From: Pseudomonas sp. GM41(2012) | GTDB taxonomy: Bacteria > Pseudomonadota > Gammaproteobacteria > Pseudomonadales > Pseudomonadaceae | Length of the DNA stretch: 64,000 nucleotides | Direction of reading: 5' to 3' | Assembly: GCF_000282315.2 (NCBI RefSeq) | Contig: NZ_AKJN02000006.1 | Coordinates: 1,054,001-1,118,000, forward strand | Part shown: positions 10,126 through 19,830 of the stretch, piece by piece | Numbering within the stretch: position 1 is the first letter of the stretch | Layout: each line of letters starts with the position of its first letter | Program-made: the position numbers and the translations under genes | Notes under the pieces: model-generated | Told to the model about the DNA's origin: nothing | Database searches by the model: none | The model's input: the letters and a program-made list of their open reading frames with translations, nothing else

Positions 10126-11145
10126 ATGAATCTGTCCCCTCTCAATCGCCGACGTTTCGAACTGTTCAAGGCCAACAAGCGTGGCTGGTGGTCGCTGTGG
10201 CTGTTTCTGCTGCTGTTTGGGCTGAGCCTCGGCGCCGAACTGATCGCCAACGACAAACCGCTGGTGGTGCATTACGACAACGGCTGGTACTTCCCGGCGC
10301 TCAAGCGTTACCCGGAAACCACCTTCGGTGGCGAATTCCCGCTGGAAGCCAACTACAAGAGCCCGTACATCCGCGAATTGCTCAAGGCAAAAGACGCCTG
10401 GGTGCTGTGGGCGCCGATTCCCTACAGCTATCAAAGCATCAACTACGACCTGAAAGTCCCGGCCCCGGCGCCACCCTCCGTCGACAACCTGCTGGGCACT
10501 GACGATCAGGGCCGTGACGTGTTGGCGCGGGTAATTTATGGCTTCCGGATTTCGGTGCTGTTCGCCCTGACCCTGACCATTCTCAGCTCGATCATCGGCG
10601 TGATTGCCGGGGCCTTGCAGGGCTTCTACGGCGGCTGGGTGGATTTGGCCGGGCAGCGTTTTCTGGAGATCTGGTCCGGGCTGCCGGTGCTGTACCTGCT
10701 GATCATTCTCGCCAGCTTCGTCCAGCCGAATTTCTGGTGGCTGCTGGGGATCATGCTGCTGTTCTCGTGGATGAGCCTGGTGGATGTGGTCCGCGCCGAA
10801 TTCCTGCGTGGGCGTAACCTGGAATACGTGCGCGCCGCGCGGGCATTGGGAATGCAGAATGGTGCGATCATGTTCCGCCACATCCTGCCCAACGCCATGG
10901 TCTCGACCATGACCTTCATGCCGTTCATTCTGACCGGCGCCATCGGCACCCTGACCGCTCTCGACTTTCTGGGCTTCGGTCTGCCGCCTGGCGCGCCGTC
11001 CCTCGGTGAGCTGGTGGCCCAGGGCAAATCCAACCTGCAAGCGCCGTGGCTTGGCATGAGCGCGTTTGCCGTGCTGGCGTTGATGTTGAGTTTGCTGGTG
11101 TTCATCGGCGAGTCCGCTCGCGATGCCTTCGACCCGAGGAAGTGA
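10126..11145 (+). CDS. nppC: Microcin C/peptide ABC transporter permease (YejE/NppC type)
   Basis: A 339-residue second permease of the importer. The N-terminal SPLNRRRFELFKANKRGWWSLWLFLLLFGLSLGAELIAND is typical of YejE. A periplasmic domain (KPLVVHYDNGWYFPALKRYPETTFGGEFPLEANYK) precedes HLLGTDDQGRDVLAR-like sequence (NLLGTDDQGRDVLARVIYGFR), the OppC signature. The EAA loop is YVRAARALGMQNGAIMFRHILPNAM. The ATG at 10126 is one base after the nppB stop. It forms the heterodimeric channel with NppB. Confidence 0.93.
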   Translation: MNLSPLNRRRFELFKANKRGWWSLWLFLLLFGLSLGAELIANDKPLVVHYDNGWYFPALKRYPETTFGGEFPLEANYKSPYIRELLKAKDAWVLWAPIPYSYQSINYDLKVPAPAPPSVDNLLGTDDQGRDVLARVIYGFRISVLFALTLTILSSIIGVIAGALQGFYGGWVDLAGQRFLEIWSGLPVLYLLIILASFVQPNFWWLLGIMLLFSWMSLVDVVRAEFLRGRNLEYVRAARALGMQNGAIMFRHILPNAMVSTMTFMPFILTGAIGTLTALDFLGFGLPPGAPSLGELVAQGKSNLQAPWLGMSAFAVLALMLSLLVFIGESARDAFDPRK

Positions 11146-11146
11146 A

Positions 11147-12757
11147 ATGAATCAGGACAATCTGATCGAAGTGCGCGACCTGGCCGTCGAATTTGTCGTC
11201 GGCGAGCGCGTTCAACGGGTGGTCGAAGGCGTGAGCTTCGATATCAAGCGTGGCGAAACCCTGGCGCTGGTGGGCGAAAGCGGCTCCGGCAAATCGGTGA
11301 CCGCCCACTCGATCCTGCGGCTGCTGCCCTACCCGCTCGCCCGGCATCCGTCCGGGACCATCGAGTACGCCGGGCAAAACCTGCTGAGCCTGAAAGAGAA
11401 AACCATCCGCCACATCCGTGGCAACCGGATCGCGATGATCTTCCAGGAGCCGATGACCTCGCTCAATCCGCTGCACTCGATCGAGAAGCAGATCAACGAA
11501 GTGTTGGGCATTCACAAAGGCCTGATCGGCAAAGTCGCGACCAAGCGCACGCTGGAGCTGCTGGAAATGGTCGGCATCCCGGAGCCCGAGAAGCGTCTCA
11601 AGGCGCTGCCCCACGAATTGTCTGGCGGCCAGCGGCAGCGAGTGATGATTGCCATGGCCCTGGCCAACGAGCCGGAACTGCTGATCGCCGACGAGCCGAC
11701 CACCGCGCTGGACGTCACCGTACAGCTGAAAATCCTCGAATTGCTCAAGGAATTACAGGCCCGGCTGGGCATGGCGCTATTACTGATCAGTCACGATTTG
11801 AACCTTGTGCGAAGAATTGCGCATCGCGTATGTGTCATGCAGCGCGGTTGCATCGTCGAACAGGCATCGTGCGAAGAGTTGTTCCGCGCACCGCAGCATC
11901 CGTACACTCGGGAACTGCTGGCAGCGGAGCCCAGCGGCAAGCCAGCGACCAATGTGATTGGTCCGCCCTTGCTGCAAGTCGAGGACCTGAAAGTCTGGTT
12001 CCCGATCAAGAAGGGCTTTCTGAAAAAGACCGTCGACCACATCAAAGCGGTGGACGGAATCAATTTCAGCCTGCCCCAAGGCCAGACCCTGGGGATTGTG
12101 GGAGAAAGCGGTTCGGGCAAGTCGACACTGGGTTTGGCGATTTTGCGGCTGATCGGCAGCAAAGGCGCCATCCGTTTTGAAGGCAAGCAGCTAGACTGCC
12201 TGACGCAGCAACAGGTTCGGCCGCTGCGTCGGCAGATGCAGGTGGTGTTTCAGGACCCGTTCGGCAGCCTGAGCCCACGGATGTGTGTGAGCCAGATCGT
12301 CGGCGAAGGCCTGCGGATCCACAAGATGGGCACCGAGGCGGAACAGGAGCTGGCGATTATTGCGGCACTCAAGGAGGTAGGTCTGGATCCGGAAACCCGG
12401 CACCGCTACCCCCACGAATTTTCCGGCGGGCAACGGCAGAGAATCGCCATTGCCCGGGCATTAGTGCTAAAACCGGCGTTGATTCTGCTGGACGAGCCGA
12501 CATCGGCCCTCGACCGGACAGTGCAACGTCAAGTGGTGGAGCTTTTGCGTTCACTGCAAACCAAGTACAACCTGACGTATCTGTTTATCAGCCATGACCT
12601 GGCTGTCGTCAAAGCGCTGAGCCACCAGCTGATGGTGGTCAAGCAAGGCCAAGTGGTCGAACAGGGAGACGCGCAAAGTATTTTCGCGTCCCCCAAACAT
12701 CCGTATACACAGCAGTTGCTGGAAGCCGCTTTCCTGGCCCCAGCCACTGCGCAATAA
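11147..12757 (+). CDS. nppD: ABC transporter ATPase with two nucleotide-binding domains (YejF/NppD type)
   Basis: A 536-residue fused ATPase that energises the NppBC permeases. Domain 1 (about 1-260) has Walker A GESGSGKS, signature LSGGQRQRV, Walker B LLIADEPTTALD; domain 2 (about 275-530) has GESGSGKS, FSGGQRQRI, LILLDEPTSALD. Each domain ends with the oligopeptide/dipeptide C-terminal motif (APQHPYTRELL, SPKHPYTQQLL). The ATG at 11147 begins one base past the nppC stop. fabI follows after only 21 bp with its own GAGAGGAG site and may be co-transcribed. Confidence 0.93.
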   Translation: MNQDNLIEVRDLAVEFVVGERVQRVVEGVSFDIKRGETLALVGESGSGKSVTAHSILRLLPYPLARHPSGTIEYAGQNLLSLKEKTIRHIRGNRIAMIFQEPMTSLNPLHSIEKQINEVLGIHKGLIGKVATKRTLELLEMVGIPEPEKRLKALPHELSGGQRQRVMIAMALANEPELLIADEPTTALDVTVQLKILELLKELQARLGMALLLISHDLNLVRRIAHRVCVMQRGCIVEQASCEELFRAPQHPYTRELLAAEPSGKPATNVIGPPLLQVEDLKVWFPIKKGFLKKTVDHIKAVDGINFSLPQGQTLGIVGESGSGKSTLGLAILRLIGSKGAIRFEGKQLDCLTQQQVRPLRRQMQVVFQDPFGSLSPRMCVSQIVGEGLRIHKMGTEAEQELAIIAALKEVGLDPETRHRYPHEFSGGQRQRIAIARALVLKPALILLDEPTSALDRTVQRQVVELLRSLQTKYNLTYLFISHDLAVVKALSHQLMVVKQGQVVEQGDAQSIFASPKHPYTQQLLEAAFLAPATAQ

Positions 12758-12778
12758 CCTGAAAGAGAGGAGCAACAC

Positions 12779-13573
12779 ATGGGTTTTCTCGCCGGTAAGC
12801 GCGTACTGATCGTCGGTGTCGCCAGCAAGCTGTCCATCGCATCCGGCATCGCTGCCGCCATGCATCGCGAGGGCGCTGAGCTTGCCTTCACTTATCAGAA
12901 CGACAAACTCAAGGGTCGTGTCGAAGAGTTTGCACAAAGCTGGGGTTCCAACCCTGACCTGTGCTTCCCGTGCGACGTGGCCAGCGATGAAGAAATCGCC
13001 AAGGTCTTCGTTGAGCTGGGCAAGAAGTGGGACGGCCTGGACTGCATCGTGCACTCCGTCGGCTTCGCCCCGGGCGACCAACTGGATGGCGACTTCACCG
13101 AAGCCACCACCCGTGAAGGTTTCCGCATCGCTCACGACATCAGCGCCTACAGCTTCGTGGCCCTGGCCAAAGCTGGTCGCGAAATGATGAAAGGCCGCAA
13201 CGGCAGCCTGCTGACCCTGTCGTACCTGGGCGCCGAGCGCACCATGCCGAACTACAACGTGATGGGCATGGCCAAGGCTTCCCTGGAAGCTGGCGTTCGT
13301 TACCTGGCCGGCTCCCTGGGCCCGGACGGCACCCGCGTCAACTGCGTATCGGCTGGCCCGATCCGCACCCTCGCCGCTTCCGGCATCAAGAACTTCCGCA
13401 AGATGCTGGCCGCCAACGAAGCGCAAACTCCGCTGCGTCGTAACGTCACCATCGACGAAGTCGGCAACGCCGGCGCCTTCCTGTGCTCGGACCTGGCGTC
13501 CGGCATCAGCGGCGAAATCATGTACGTGGACGGTGGTTTCAACACCACGGCCATGGGCAGCCTCGAAGAGTAA
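12779..13573 (+). CDS. fabI: Enoyl-[acyl-carrier-protein] reductase (NADH)
   Basis: A 264-residue cytoplasmic SDR-type enzyme that reduces trans-2-enoyl-ACP in the last step of fatty-acid elongation. It starts [25 protein letters not shown], the FabI nucleotide-binding loop. The active site is in [25 protein letters not shown], where the two tyrosines and the lysine of the Y-x6-Y-x6-K pattern are seen, and the C-terminal is [12 protein letters not shown]. This is the target family of triclosan. A strong ribosome-binding site (GAGAGGAG) precedes the ATG, and a rho-independent terminator follows the stop. Confidence 0.97.
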   Translation: MGFLAGKRVLIVGVASKLSIASGIAAAMHREGAELAFTYQNDKLKGRVEEFAQSWGSNPDLCFPCDVASDEEIAKVFVELGKKWDGLDCIVHSVGFAPGDQLDGDFTEATTREGFRIAHDISAYSFVALAKAGREMMKGRNGSLLTLSYLGAERTMPNYNVMGMAKASLEAGVRYLAGSLGPDGTRVNCVSAGPIRTLAASGIKNFRKMLAANEAQTPLRRNVTIDEVGNAGAFLCSDLASGISGEIMYVDGGFNTTAMGSLEE

Positions 13574-13590
13574 TCTTCGGGTAGCCAAAT

Positions 13591-13620
13591 AAAAAACCCG
13601 CCTCTTCAGGCGGGTTTTTT
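13591..13620 (+). terminator. Intrinsic terminator of the npp-fabI transcript
   Basis: AAAAAACCCGCCTC TTCA GGCGGGTTTTTT forms a GC-rich stem with a 3' T-run, 17 bases after the fabI stop codon. Confidence 0.93.
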
Positions 13621-13647
13621 ATGCCTGCGATTTGCGACCTGATGTAG

Positions 13648-13749
13648 AACCCCTGTGGGAGTGAGCCTGCTCGCGATAGCGGAGTGTCAGTCGACATCAA
13701 TTTTGAATGTCAGTCCGCTATCGCGAGCAGGCTCACTCCCACAGGGGTT
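13648..13749. repeat. REPIN (GTGGGAGTGAGCCTGCTCGCGATAGCGG type)
   Basis: Arms 13648-13683 and 13714-13749 are reverse complements (36 bp) around a 30-nt centre that is itself partly symmetric (GTCAGTCGACATCAATTTTGAATGTCAG). It differs from the copies at 30702 and 47768 by a T in GAGTGAGCC in place of C. It lies between convergent fabI and the LysR gene. Confidence 0.88.
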
Positions 13750-13757
13750 TTTTGTGT

Positions 13758-14624
13758 TTAACCATCGATCGGTGTCAGGCAACTGGAAAATAGCTGCTGG
13801 ATCGGCTGTGTGCGCTGGCTGTAGCGCTGCAACAGGACTATCTCGCGGTAGAACGTCAGCTCGCCCAACGGGATGATCCGGACCTTCGCGCGATGCTCAA
13901 GCCAGAGCCCGGCCTCGGGCAGCAGCGACACTCCCAACCCGCATTCAACCATCTTCACGATGGCTTCCAGCTCATCCAGCTCCAAAGCCACCTGCACATC
14001 AATCTGCTGCTCACGCAAAAACCGCGTCACCAGTCTTCCACCGAACGAATTGCGGTCGTAGCGCACATGCGGATGGCTCGCGAGGATCTGCAACGGCTCA
14101 TCGCCTTCCAGGTCCGCCGGCACGATCAATACAAACGGTTCCTTGCGGATGACCTGCGCTGACAGTTCCTTGGGCAACTCAAACGGCGGTTTGATCAGGA
14201 TCGCCAGATCCACCTCACCGGTGTCCACCTGGCTCAACAGGTTCAGCGACACACCGGGCACCAGTTTCGGCTCCAGCAACGGTGCCTGTTGCCTCAGGCG
14301 CAGCAACGCCTGGGGCAGCAGTCCGGTCTGGGCCGTGGCCACCGCGCCTATTTTCAACTCGCCGCGATACTCACTGACATCATCGCTGACTGCCATGCGG
14401 CTGAAGGTCTCAAGGATCTCCCGCGCCATCGGCAACGCGCGCTGCCCCGCCGCATTGAGAATCGCCTGACGTCCGGTGCGGTCGAACAATCGAATACCCA
14501 AGGCCTGCTCCAGATTGCGCATCTGCGCGCTGACCGCCGACTGCGTCAGCCCGATGTGCATCCCGGCCGCCGCGAACGTGCCATAGCGCGTGACGGCAAT
14601 GAAGGTTTTCAATTCGCGCAACAT
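13758..14624 (-). CDS. LysR-family transcriptional regulator
   Basis: A 288-residue regulator. The N-terminal winged HTH is MLRELKTFIAVTRYGTFAAAGMHIGLTQSAVSAQMRNLEQALGIRLFDRTGR (residues 1-52). The rest is the LysR co-inducer domain (EYRGELKIGAVATAQTGLLPQALLRLRQQAP...). It diverges from the VOC-amidase pair with 112 bp between start codons, the usual arrangement for a LysR activator and its target. The spacer contains AT-rich sequence (TCGAAATAATTTGAGC) that could hold a T-N11-A site; this is a guess. The inducer is unknown. Confidence 0.9.
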   Translation of the reverse strand: MLRELKTFIAVTRYGTFAAAGMHIGLTQSAVSAQMRNLEQALGIRLFDRTGRQAILNAAGQRALPMAREILETFSRMAVSDDVSEYRGELKIGAVATAQTGLLPQALLRLRQQAPLLEPKLVPGVSLNLLSQVDTGEVDLAILIKPPFELPKELSAQVIRKEPFVLIVPADLEGDEPLQILASHPHVRYDRNSFGGRLVTRFLREQQIDVQVALELDELEAIVKMVECGLGVSLLPEAGLWLEHRAKVRIIPLGELTFYREIVLLQRYSQRTQPIQQLFSSCLTPIDG

Positions 14625-14736
14625 AGACGTTCTCGATTGATCGAAATAATTTGAGCTCGACGCAAAAACTATCGTCTTTCAATCAAAAAGCACAGCGCTA
14701 AACTCAGTCTGAATCCAGACAGCCGAGGCACATCCG

Positions 14737-15162
14737 ATGCAACTATCCCCTTTCCACTTGGCCATCCCGGTCTACGACTTGACTGCCGCACGCAATTTCT
14801 ATGGCGAAGTGTTCGGCCTGGAAGAAGGTCGCTCAAGCGATCATTGGGTCGATTTCAATTTTTTCGGCCATCAGTTGGTCATTCACCTGGCACCGAAAAA
14901 CGCTTCTCAAGAAGCCGCTCACACCAATGCCGTCGACGGCCACAACGTGCCAGTGCCGCATTTTGGTGTGGTCTTGGGGATGGACGATTGGGAGGCTCTG
15001 GCCGCACGCCTGAAAGCCCTCGATACCCGATTCGTCATCGAACCGGGCATTCGCTTTCAGGGATTGGTGGGTGAGCAAGCCACGATGTTTCTCTTCGACC
15101 CTTGCGGCAATGCGCTGGAGTTCAAGGCGTTCAAGGACATCACTCAGTTGTTCGCCAAATGA
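14737..15162 (+). CDS. VOC-family (glyoxalase/dioxygenase superfamily) protein
   Basis: A 141-residue protein with the paired beta-alpha-beta-beta-beta modules of the vicinal-oxygen-chelate fold: [27 protein letters not shown] (first module, His near residue 7) and [22 protein letters not shown]...[11 protein letters not shown]...[19 protein letters not shown] (second module with His and the terminal Glu, the usual metal ligands). It probably binds a divalent metal and acts on a small substrate, as an isomerase, dioxygenase or binding protein; which one cannot be told. Its stop overlaps the amidase start (ATGA), so the two are translationally coupled. Confidence 0.85.
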   Translation: MQLSPFHLAIPVYDLTAARNFYGEVFGLEEGRSSDHWVDFNFFGHQLVIHLAPKNASQEAAHTNAVDGHNVPVPHFGVVLGMDDWEALAARLKALDTRFVIEPGIRFQGLVGEQATMFLFDPCGNALEFKAFKDITQLFAK

Positions 15163-16436
15163 TCCGCCCCGTCCCGGATGCCACGACCCTCAGTCAGTCC
15201 GTGATCAAGGGTGAGACGACCGCCGCCGCCATCGCCGAAACGGTCCTGGAGCGCATTCAGGCGCTGGAGCCGGACATCCAGGCCTTCGTCTCGTTCGATG
15301 CCCGAAAAATACGCACCGATGCTGCGTTGCACAACAGTCGTGGCTTGCTGGCGGGGGTCCCGGTGGGGGTGAAGGATGTCTTCGACAGTGCCGACCATCC
15401 GACGCAATTCAACTCGCCCATCTATACCGGTCATCAACCGGCCCGGGATGCCCATGTGGTGACCCTGCTCCGCCAGGCCGGCGCGCTGATCATGGGCAAG
15501 ACCCACACCACTGAATTTGCGTACATGCACACCGGCCCGACCCGCAACCCGCATGACCAGGACCGCACGCCGGGCAGCTCCAGCGCCGGTTCGGCGGCCG
15601 GGATGGCAGCGGATTTCTTTGCGGTGGCGCTGGGCACCCAGACAGCCGGTTCACTGCTGAAACCGGCGTCCTATTGCGGTCTGTTCGCGTTCAAACCGTC
15701 GTTTGGCCTGGTATCGCTGGAAGGCGTAAAGCCGCTGGCGCCGAGCTTCGACACCGTAGGCTGGTACGGTCGCTCGGTGCGGGATCTGCACTTGGTGGCG
15801 CGGGTGTTGATTCCAGGTTTTGCAGTGCCTGAGGTTGAACCACGCCCTCTGAAATTGGGCTTCTATCGCACAGCGCGCTGGGATCAGGTCGACCCCGAGG
15901 TGGCCAACGCCCTGGAACAGGCCGTGGACCACTTGCGCAGCGCCGGCCATCAGGTCGACGACGTGCAACTGCCGGATGAATTTGCCGGGGTATTCGACGA
16001 TCACCTGTTAATCAACGACTGCGAAGGCGCCCGCTCTCTGGCGAAGGAGTTTCAGGGACACCGCGCACTGCTAAGCCCTTCGACCTTGGCAATGTTCGAC
16101 CGGGCGGCGGCGACCACCTGGGAACAGGAGTCCGCTGCCAAGGCCCGGTTGGCCGCGCTTGCACCTCGTCTGAATGAACGGTGCCAACCCTACGACGCGA
16201 TGCTCGGCCCCTGCTGCGGAATGGTCGCGCCCGTGGGTCTGGAAAGCACCGGGCCATCGGATTTCATCAAGTTCTGGGGCGCATTCGGCTGGCCGCAGGT
16301 GAATATCCCGCTGGTTCGCGCGCAAGGATCGATGCCGATCGGTTTACAGATGATCGGCCGGTTCAGAAATGACGGTTCGTTGCTACGGGTGGCCGAACGG
16401 GTCGCTGCCGATTTGCTCACTGAGCGCGGCCAGTAA
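15159..16436 (+). CDS. Amidase-signature family hydrolase
   Basis: A 425-residue enzyme of the amidase-signature family, which cleaves amide bonds with a Lys-cisSer-Ser triad. The lysine is in [11 protein letters not shown] (about residue 72), and the serine-rich loop is [16 protein letters not shown] with [24 protein letters not shown] carrying the nucleophile region. The motif reads [10 protein letters not shown] rather than the usual GGSSGGSAAA, but the three residues appear kept. The start at 15159 overlaps the VOC gene by 4 bp. The 3' end overlaps the GGDEF gene on the opposite strand by 54 bp. The substrate is unknown. The divergent LysR suggests inducible catabolism. Confidence 0.87.
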   Translation: MIRPVPDATTLSQSVIKGETTAAAIAETVLERIQALEPDIQAFVSFDARKIRTDAALHNSRGLLAGVPVGVKDVFDSADHPTQFNSPIYTGHQPARDAHVVTLLRQAGALIMGKTHTTEFAYMHTGPTRNPHDQDRTPGSSSAGSAAGMAADFFAVALGTQTAGSLLKPASYCGLFAFKPSFGLVSLEGVKPLAPSFDTVGWYGRSVRDLHLVARVLIPGFAVPEVEPRPLKLGFYRTARWDQVDPEVANALEQAVDHLRSAGHQVDDVQLPDEFAGVFDDHLLINDCEGARSLAKEFQGHRALLSPSTLAMFDRAAATTWEQESAAKARLAALAPRLNERCQPYDAMLGPCCGMVAPVGLESTGPSDFIKFWGAFGWPQVNIPLVRAQGSMPIGLQMIGRFRNDGSLLRVAERVAADLLTERGQ

Positions 16437-16982
16437 GCCCTCGGCCGTCTCGTGAAGCGCAGGATGAAACTCGATCTGATCGACGCTGTAGTGGATGTCA
16501 TAACCGCGATGCACCGTGGCATTGCGCTCTTCGAGTATTTCTTCGAGTCGCGCCCTGATCGCGGGTATTTCCACAACGCTTGAGCCGGTCAGCAACGCGA
16601 CGAACTTGTCGCTGCCCAACCGGCCGATCACATCGCTCTCGCGAAAGGCAATGCGCAGCACATCGGCGAAGGTTTTCAGGGCGTTGTCGCCCTCGGCACG
16701 ACCATAGAGATAGTTGATGTGTTTGAAGTCATCAATATTGAAGAGCAGCAGCGTCGCTGGCTTTTTCAGCTGGTGGCAGACATCCAGCCCTTGTTGGGCC
16801 AGCGCTGTAAAACCGTGTCGGTTGGAGAGCAGGGTCAACTCGTCCATGCTCGCCATCTGCACGCCCATCAGTTCCTCCTCGGCCTTGCGGGCCAAGTCAC
16901 GCAGCAGCTCGCGCTCCTGCAGTGGCGTGCGCAACGGGTCGGCGCACGCGCCTGGTTTTACCGGTTTGCCTGGGATCAGCAT
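16383..16982 (-). CDS. GGDEF-domain protein with degenerate active site
   Basis: A 199-residue protein with a short N-terminal helix and one diguanylate-cyclase fold: SMDELTLLSNRHGF (DxLTxLxNR entry), LLLFNIDDFKHINYLYGRAEGDNALKTFADVLR, then RLGSDKFVALL where active cyclases have RxGGDEF. The second glycine and the catalytic glutamate are replaced (GSDKF), so cyclic-di-GMP synthesis is unlikely; a binding or regulatory role is inferred. No sensor domain or membrane segment is present. The ATG at 16982 has a GGAG site. The 3' 54 bp overlap the amidase gene tail-to-tail. Confidence 0.82.
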   Translation of the reverse strand: MLIPGKPVKPGACADPLRTPLQERELLRDLARKAEEELMGVQMASMDELTLLSNRHGFTALAQQGLDVCHQLKKPATLLLFNIDDFKHINYLYGRAEGDNALKTFADVLRIAFRESDVIGRLGSDKFVALLTGSSVVEIPAIRARLEEILEERNATVHRGYDIHYSVDQIEFHPALHETAEGLLAALSEQIGSDPFGHP

Positions 16983-17056
16983 TACTCACTCCATTGGCGG
17001 GTATAGTTCTTAGAGTCGTCCATACCCGCTTTGACTCCCTGTTAACGGACCGCCGG

Positions 17057-17635
17057 TCAACTACCCACGACCGGACATGGCCCTCCCGCGTCAGCCCAAA
17101 GTTTGAACTGGGTGACGAAAATGTCGTGTGGCACCGGCACCGGCGCCCTTCCCTGACCCGGATTCCAGCCCCAGAGCACCAATTTGTCGTCGCTGACATG
17201 CTTGATCAGCGCGGCGAAATCGCGGTCACCGTTACTGGAACGGTCCTTGATCATTGCGCACAATTTATCGGCCGGCAGACCGATCCAGGCCATTTTGTGC
17301 GCGGCGGGCGGCAAGCTCCAGTGCGGCGCCCCTGGCGGTGCGTGAGCGCCGTAACTGGCCGGCGGATTACTCTCGGCGTGGCAGGTAGCGCAGGGCAACC
17401 CCGCCGCGCCCTTGCCGTCCATGCCCCGCACGACATTCATGGCGTGAGGGATCCCGGCGTCGAACTGCAACGGCGAATCGCCGGGAATATGGCAGTTCTG
17501 GCAGCGCGGGCTCTGGAAGACCTTTTGCACGGTATCGAACGCCTTGATCGCTTCCTTATCGTCAGCAAACAGGTCCTCGGCGTAGCCGACCAGGCCGATC
17601 AACACCACCGCGCCAAGCATCAGATGTCGTCTCAT
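17057..17635 (-). CDS. Dihaem c-type cytochrome, partner of the adjacent molybdenum oxidoreductase
   Basis: A 192-residue exported protein. Signal peptide MRRHLMLGAVVLIGLVGYAEDLFA is followed by two CxxCH haem-attachment sites, CQNCH (about residue 45) and CATCH (about residue 81). Later Met and His residues (HKMAWIGL, FAALIKHVSDDKLVLWGWNPG) could be axial ligands. It starts one base after the stop of the large oxidoreductase subunit, in the order iorA-like, iorB-like, cytochrome. Family knowledge: such cytochromes accept electrons from periplasmic IorAB-type enzymes and pass them to the respiratory chain. Confidence 0.82.
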   Translation of the reverse strand: MRRHLMLGAVVLIGLVGYAEDLFADDKEAIKAFDTVQKVFQSPRCQNCHIPGDSPLQFDAGIPHAMNVVRGMDGKGAAGLPCATCHAESNPPASYGAHAPPGAPHWSLPPAAHKMAWIGLPADKLCAMIKDRSSNGDRDFAALIKHVSDDKLVLWGWNPGQGRAPVPVPHDIFVTQFKLWADAGGPCPVVGS

Positions 17636-17636
17636 C

Positions 17637-19805
17637 TCACACCCCCGACAGTTGCAGCGGCAGTTCGCGCAAGCGTTGGCCGGTCAGGGCGAACACCGCG
17701 TTGGCCACTGCCGGCGCCGTGGGCGGCACACCGGCCTCACCGATGCCGCCGGGTTTGTCGCTGCTGGGCACGATATGTACTTCCACCACCGGCATTTCGT
17801 TGAGCCGCAGCACTTGATAGTCGTGGTAATTGGATTGCACCACCTGCCCGTTCTTGAAGGTCAGTTTGCTGTGCAAGGTAAATCCGAGGCCGAAGGTGAT
17901 GGCCGATTCCATTTGCGCCGCGATGCTCATCGGGTTGACCGCAATGCCGCAATCCACCGCACACACCACCCGATGCACGCGGATTGCCAGGTTGTCCTGG
18001 GACACCTCGGCCACTTGGGCGACATAGCTGCCGAAAGACTCATGCACCGCGACTCCCAACGCATGGCCGTCCGGCAGTGGCGCCTTCCAGTTGGCTTTCT
18101 CGACGGCCAGGTTCAGCACGCCAAGATGCCGCGGATGGTCCTTGAGCAAGGTTCGTCGGTACTCGACCGGATCCTTGCCGGCCGCCTCTGCCAGTTCGTC
18201 GATCAGCGACTCCATCACAAACGCGGTGTGGGTGTGCCCTACCGAACGCAGCCAGAGCACGCGGATGCCGGTTTGCGGCGAATGCAGATAAACCTGATGA
18301 TTCGCCAACCCTTCAAGGTAAGGACTGTCGGCGACCCCTTCGACAGAGGTCTTGTCGATGCCATTCTTGACCATGGTCGCCTCGAATGACGTGCCCGCCA
18401 TGATCGACTGCCCGACCATCACATGCTTCCAGGCAATCGGCAGGCCGCCGGCATCGAGGCCGATGCGGGCCTGATGGAGGAACGCGGAGCGGTAGTAGCC
18501 ACCGCGAATGTCATCCTCCCGGGACCAGACGGTTTTCACCGGCGCGCCCGCAGCCTTGGCGACTTCCACGGCTTCGGCGACAAAGTCCGAGGTCGGATTG
18601 GCCCGGCGACCGAAACCGCCGCCCAGAAACTCGGTATGAATCTCCACCTGCTCGGGTTTGAGCCCGGTGATTTTCCCGGCGACCATTTGATCCAGCGTCT
18701 GAAACTGGGTACCGGTCCAGATTTCGCATTTGTCCTGGGTGATTTTCACTGTGCAGTTGAGCGGCTCCATCGGTGCGTGGGCCAGGTACGGCACGCTGTA
18801 TTCGACATCAATGGTCTTCGCCGCTTTACCCAGACCCGCCGCGACATCACCGGCCTGACTGGCCGAAGCGCCAGGGGTGGCGGCGAGTTTGCGGAAGCTT
18901 TCCAGCAGCGTCTGACTGTCGAGCCCGGTGTTCGGCCCCAGGTCCCAATCGACCTTCAACGCATCACGCCCCAGCTTCGCCGCCCAGTAATGATCGGCAA
19001 TCACCGCCACCCCGGTGGGCACCTGCACCACTTTGTGCACACCCGGAATCGCCAGCGCTTCGGCGCCTTCGAAGGATTTGACGCTGCCACCGAACACCGG
19101 CGAGCGCGCGACCATGGCGGTCATCAGCCCGTCGAACTGCACGTCCATACCGAACTTGGCACGGCCGGTGATTTTTTCCGGGGTGTCCAGGCGCTTGGTC
19201 GGTTTGCCGATGATTTTCCAGTCCTTGGACTCCTTGAGCTTGATCGACGCCGGATCCGGCACCGGCAGCTTGCCGGCGTCATCGGCCAGTTCGCCGTAGG
19301 TGGCGCGTTGGTCACCGGCAATCACCACACCCGACTCGGTGAGAATCCCGGAGGGCGCGACGTTGAAGCGTTTGGCCGCCGCGTCGATCAACATCAAACG
19401 CGCCGCTGCACCGGCCTGACGGTAGCGATCAAATTCCATCCAGGTCGAGGTCGAACCACCGGTGATTTGCATCCCGCCAAACCCGGCCAGGCCATACTCG
19501 GCGGCCGAAGCGGGTGCATGTTCGACGCGGATCTTCGACCAGTCGGCGTCCAGTTCTTCGGCGATCAGCATGGTCAGGCCGGTCCAGATGCCCTGGCCCA
19601 TTTCCGAATGGCCGAGCAATATGGTGACGCTGTTGTCATTGCCGATCCGTAAAAACGCATTGGGCGCAAATACATTGCCTTGATTCTCGGCGCCAACCGC
19701 AAAGCGATGGCCACCGGGGATGACAAACGCCACCACCAGACCACCGCCCAGCACCGCGCTGCCCTTGAGGAAACCGCGGCGTGACAGAGGATTGAGGTTG
19801 TTCAT
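17637..19805 (-). CDS. Molybdopterin-binding subunit of an IorB-type aldehyde/isoquinoline oxidoreductase
   Basis: A 722-residue xanthine-dehydrogenase-family protein. A Tat signal (SRRGFLKGSAVLGGGLVVAF) directs the folded cofactor enzyme to the periplasm. The molybdopterin domain shows GGGFGRRANPTSDFVAEAVEVA and, near the C-terminus, GIGEAGVPPTAPAVANAVFAL with the glutamate expected to be catalytic. It hydroxylates an N-heterocycle or oxidises an aldehyde; the substrate cannot be read. The small iron-sulphur subunit lies just upstream and the dihaem cytochrome just downstream on the same strand. It lacks a FAD subunit, as is usual for this branch. Confidence 0.88.
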   Translation of the reverse strand: MNNLNPLSRRGFLKGSAVLGGGLVVAFVIPGGHRFAVGAENQGNVFAPNAFLRIGNDNSVTILLGHSEMGQGIWTGLTMLIAEELDADWSKIRVEHAPASAAEYGLAGFGGMQITGGSTSTWMEFDRYRQAGAAARLMLIDAAAKRFNVAPSGILTESGVVIAGDQRATYGELADDAGKLPVPDPASIKLKESKDWKIIGKPTKRLDTPEKITGRAKFGMDVQFDGLMTAMVARSPVFGGSVKSFEGAEALAIPGVHKVVQVPTGVAVIADHYWAAKLGRDALKVDWDLGPNTGLDSQTLLESFRKLAATPGASASQAGDVAAGLGKAAKTIDVEYSVPYLAHAPMEPLNCTVKITQDKCEIWTGTQFQTLDQMVAGKITGLKPEQVEIHTEFLGGGFGRRANPTSDFVAEAVEVAKAAGAPVKTVWSREDDIRGGYYRSAFLHQARIGLDAGGLPIAWKHVMVGQSIMAGTSFEATMVKNGIDKTSVEGVADSPYLEGLANHQVYLHSPQTGIRVLWLRSVGHTHTAFVMESLIDELAEAAGKDPVEYRRTLLKDHPRHLGVLNLAVEKANWKAPLPDGHALGVAVHESFGSYVAQVAEVSQDNLAIRVHRVVCAVDCGIAVNPMSIAAQMESAITFGLGFTLHSKLTFKNGQVVQSNYHDYQVLRLNEMPVVEVHIVPSSDKPGGIGEAGVPPTAPAVANAVFALTGQRLRELPLQLSGV

Positions 19806-19830
19806 TGTTCAGACTCCCTTCAGCGTGGCA

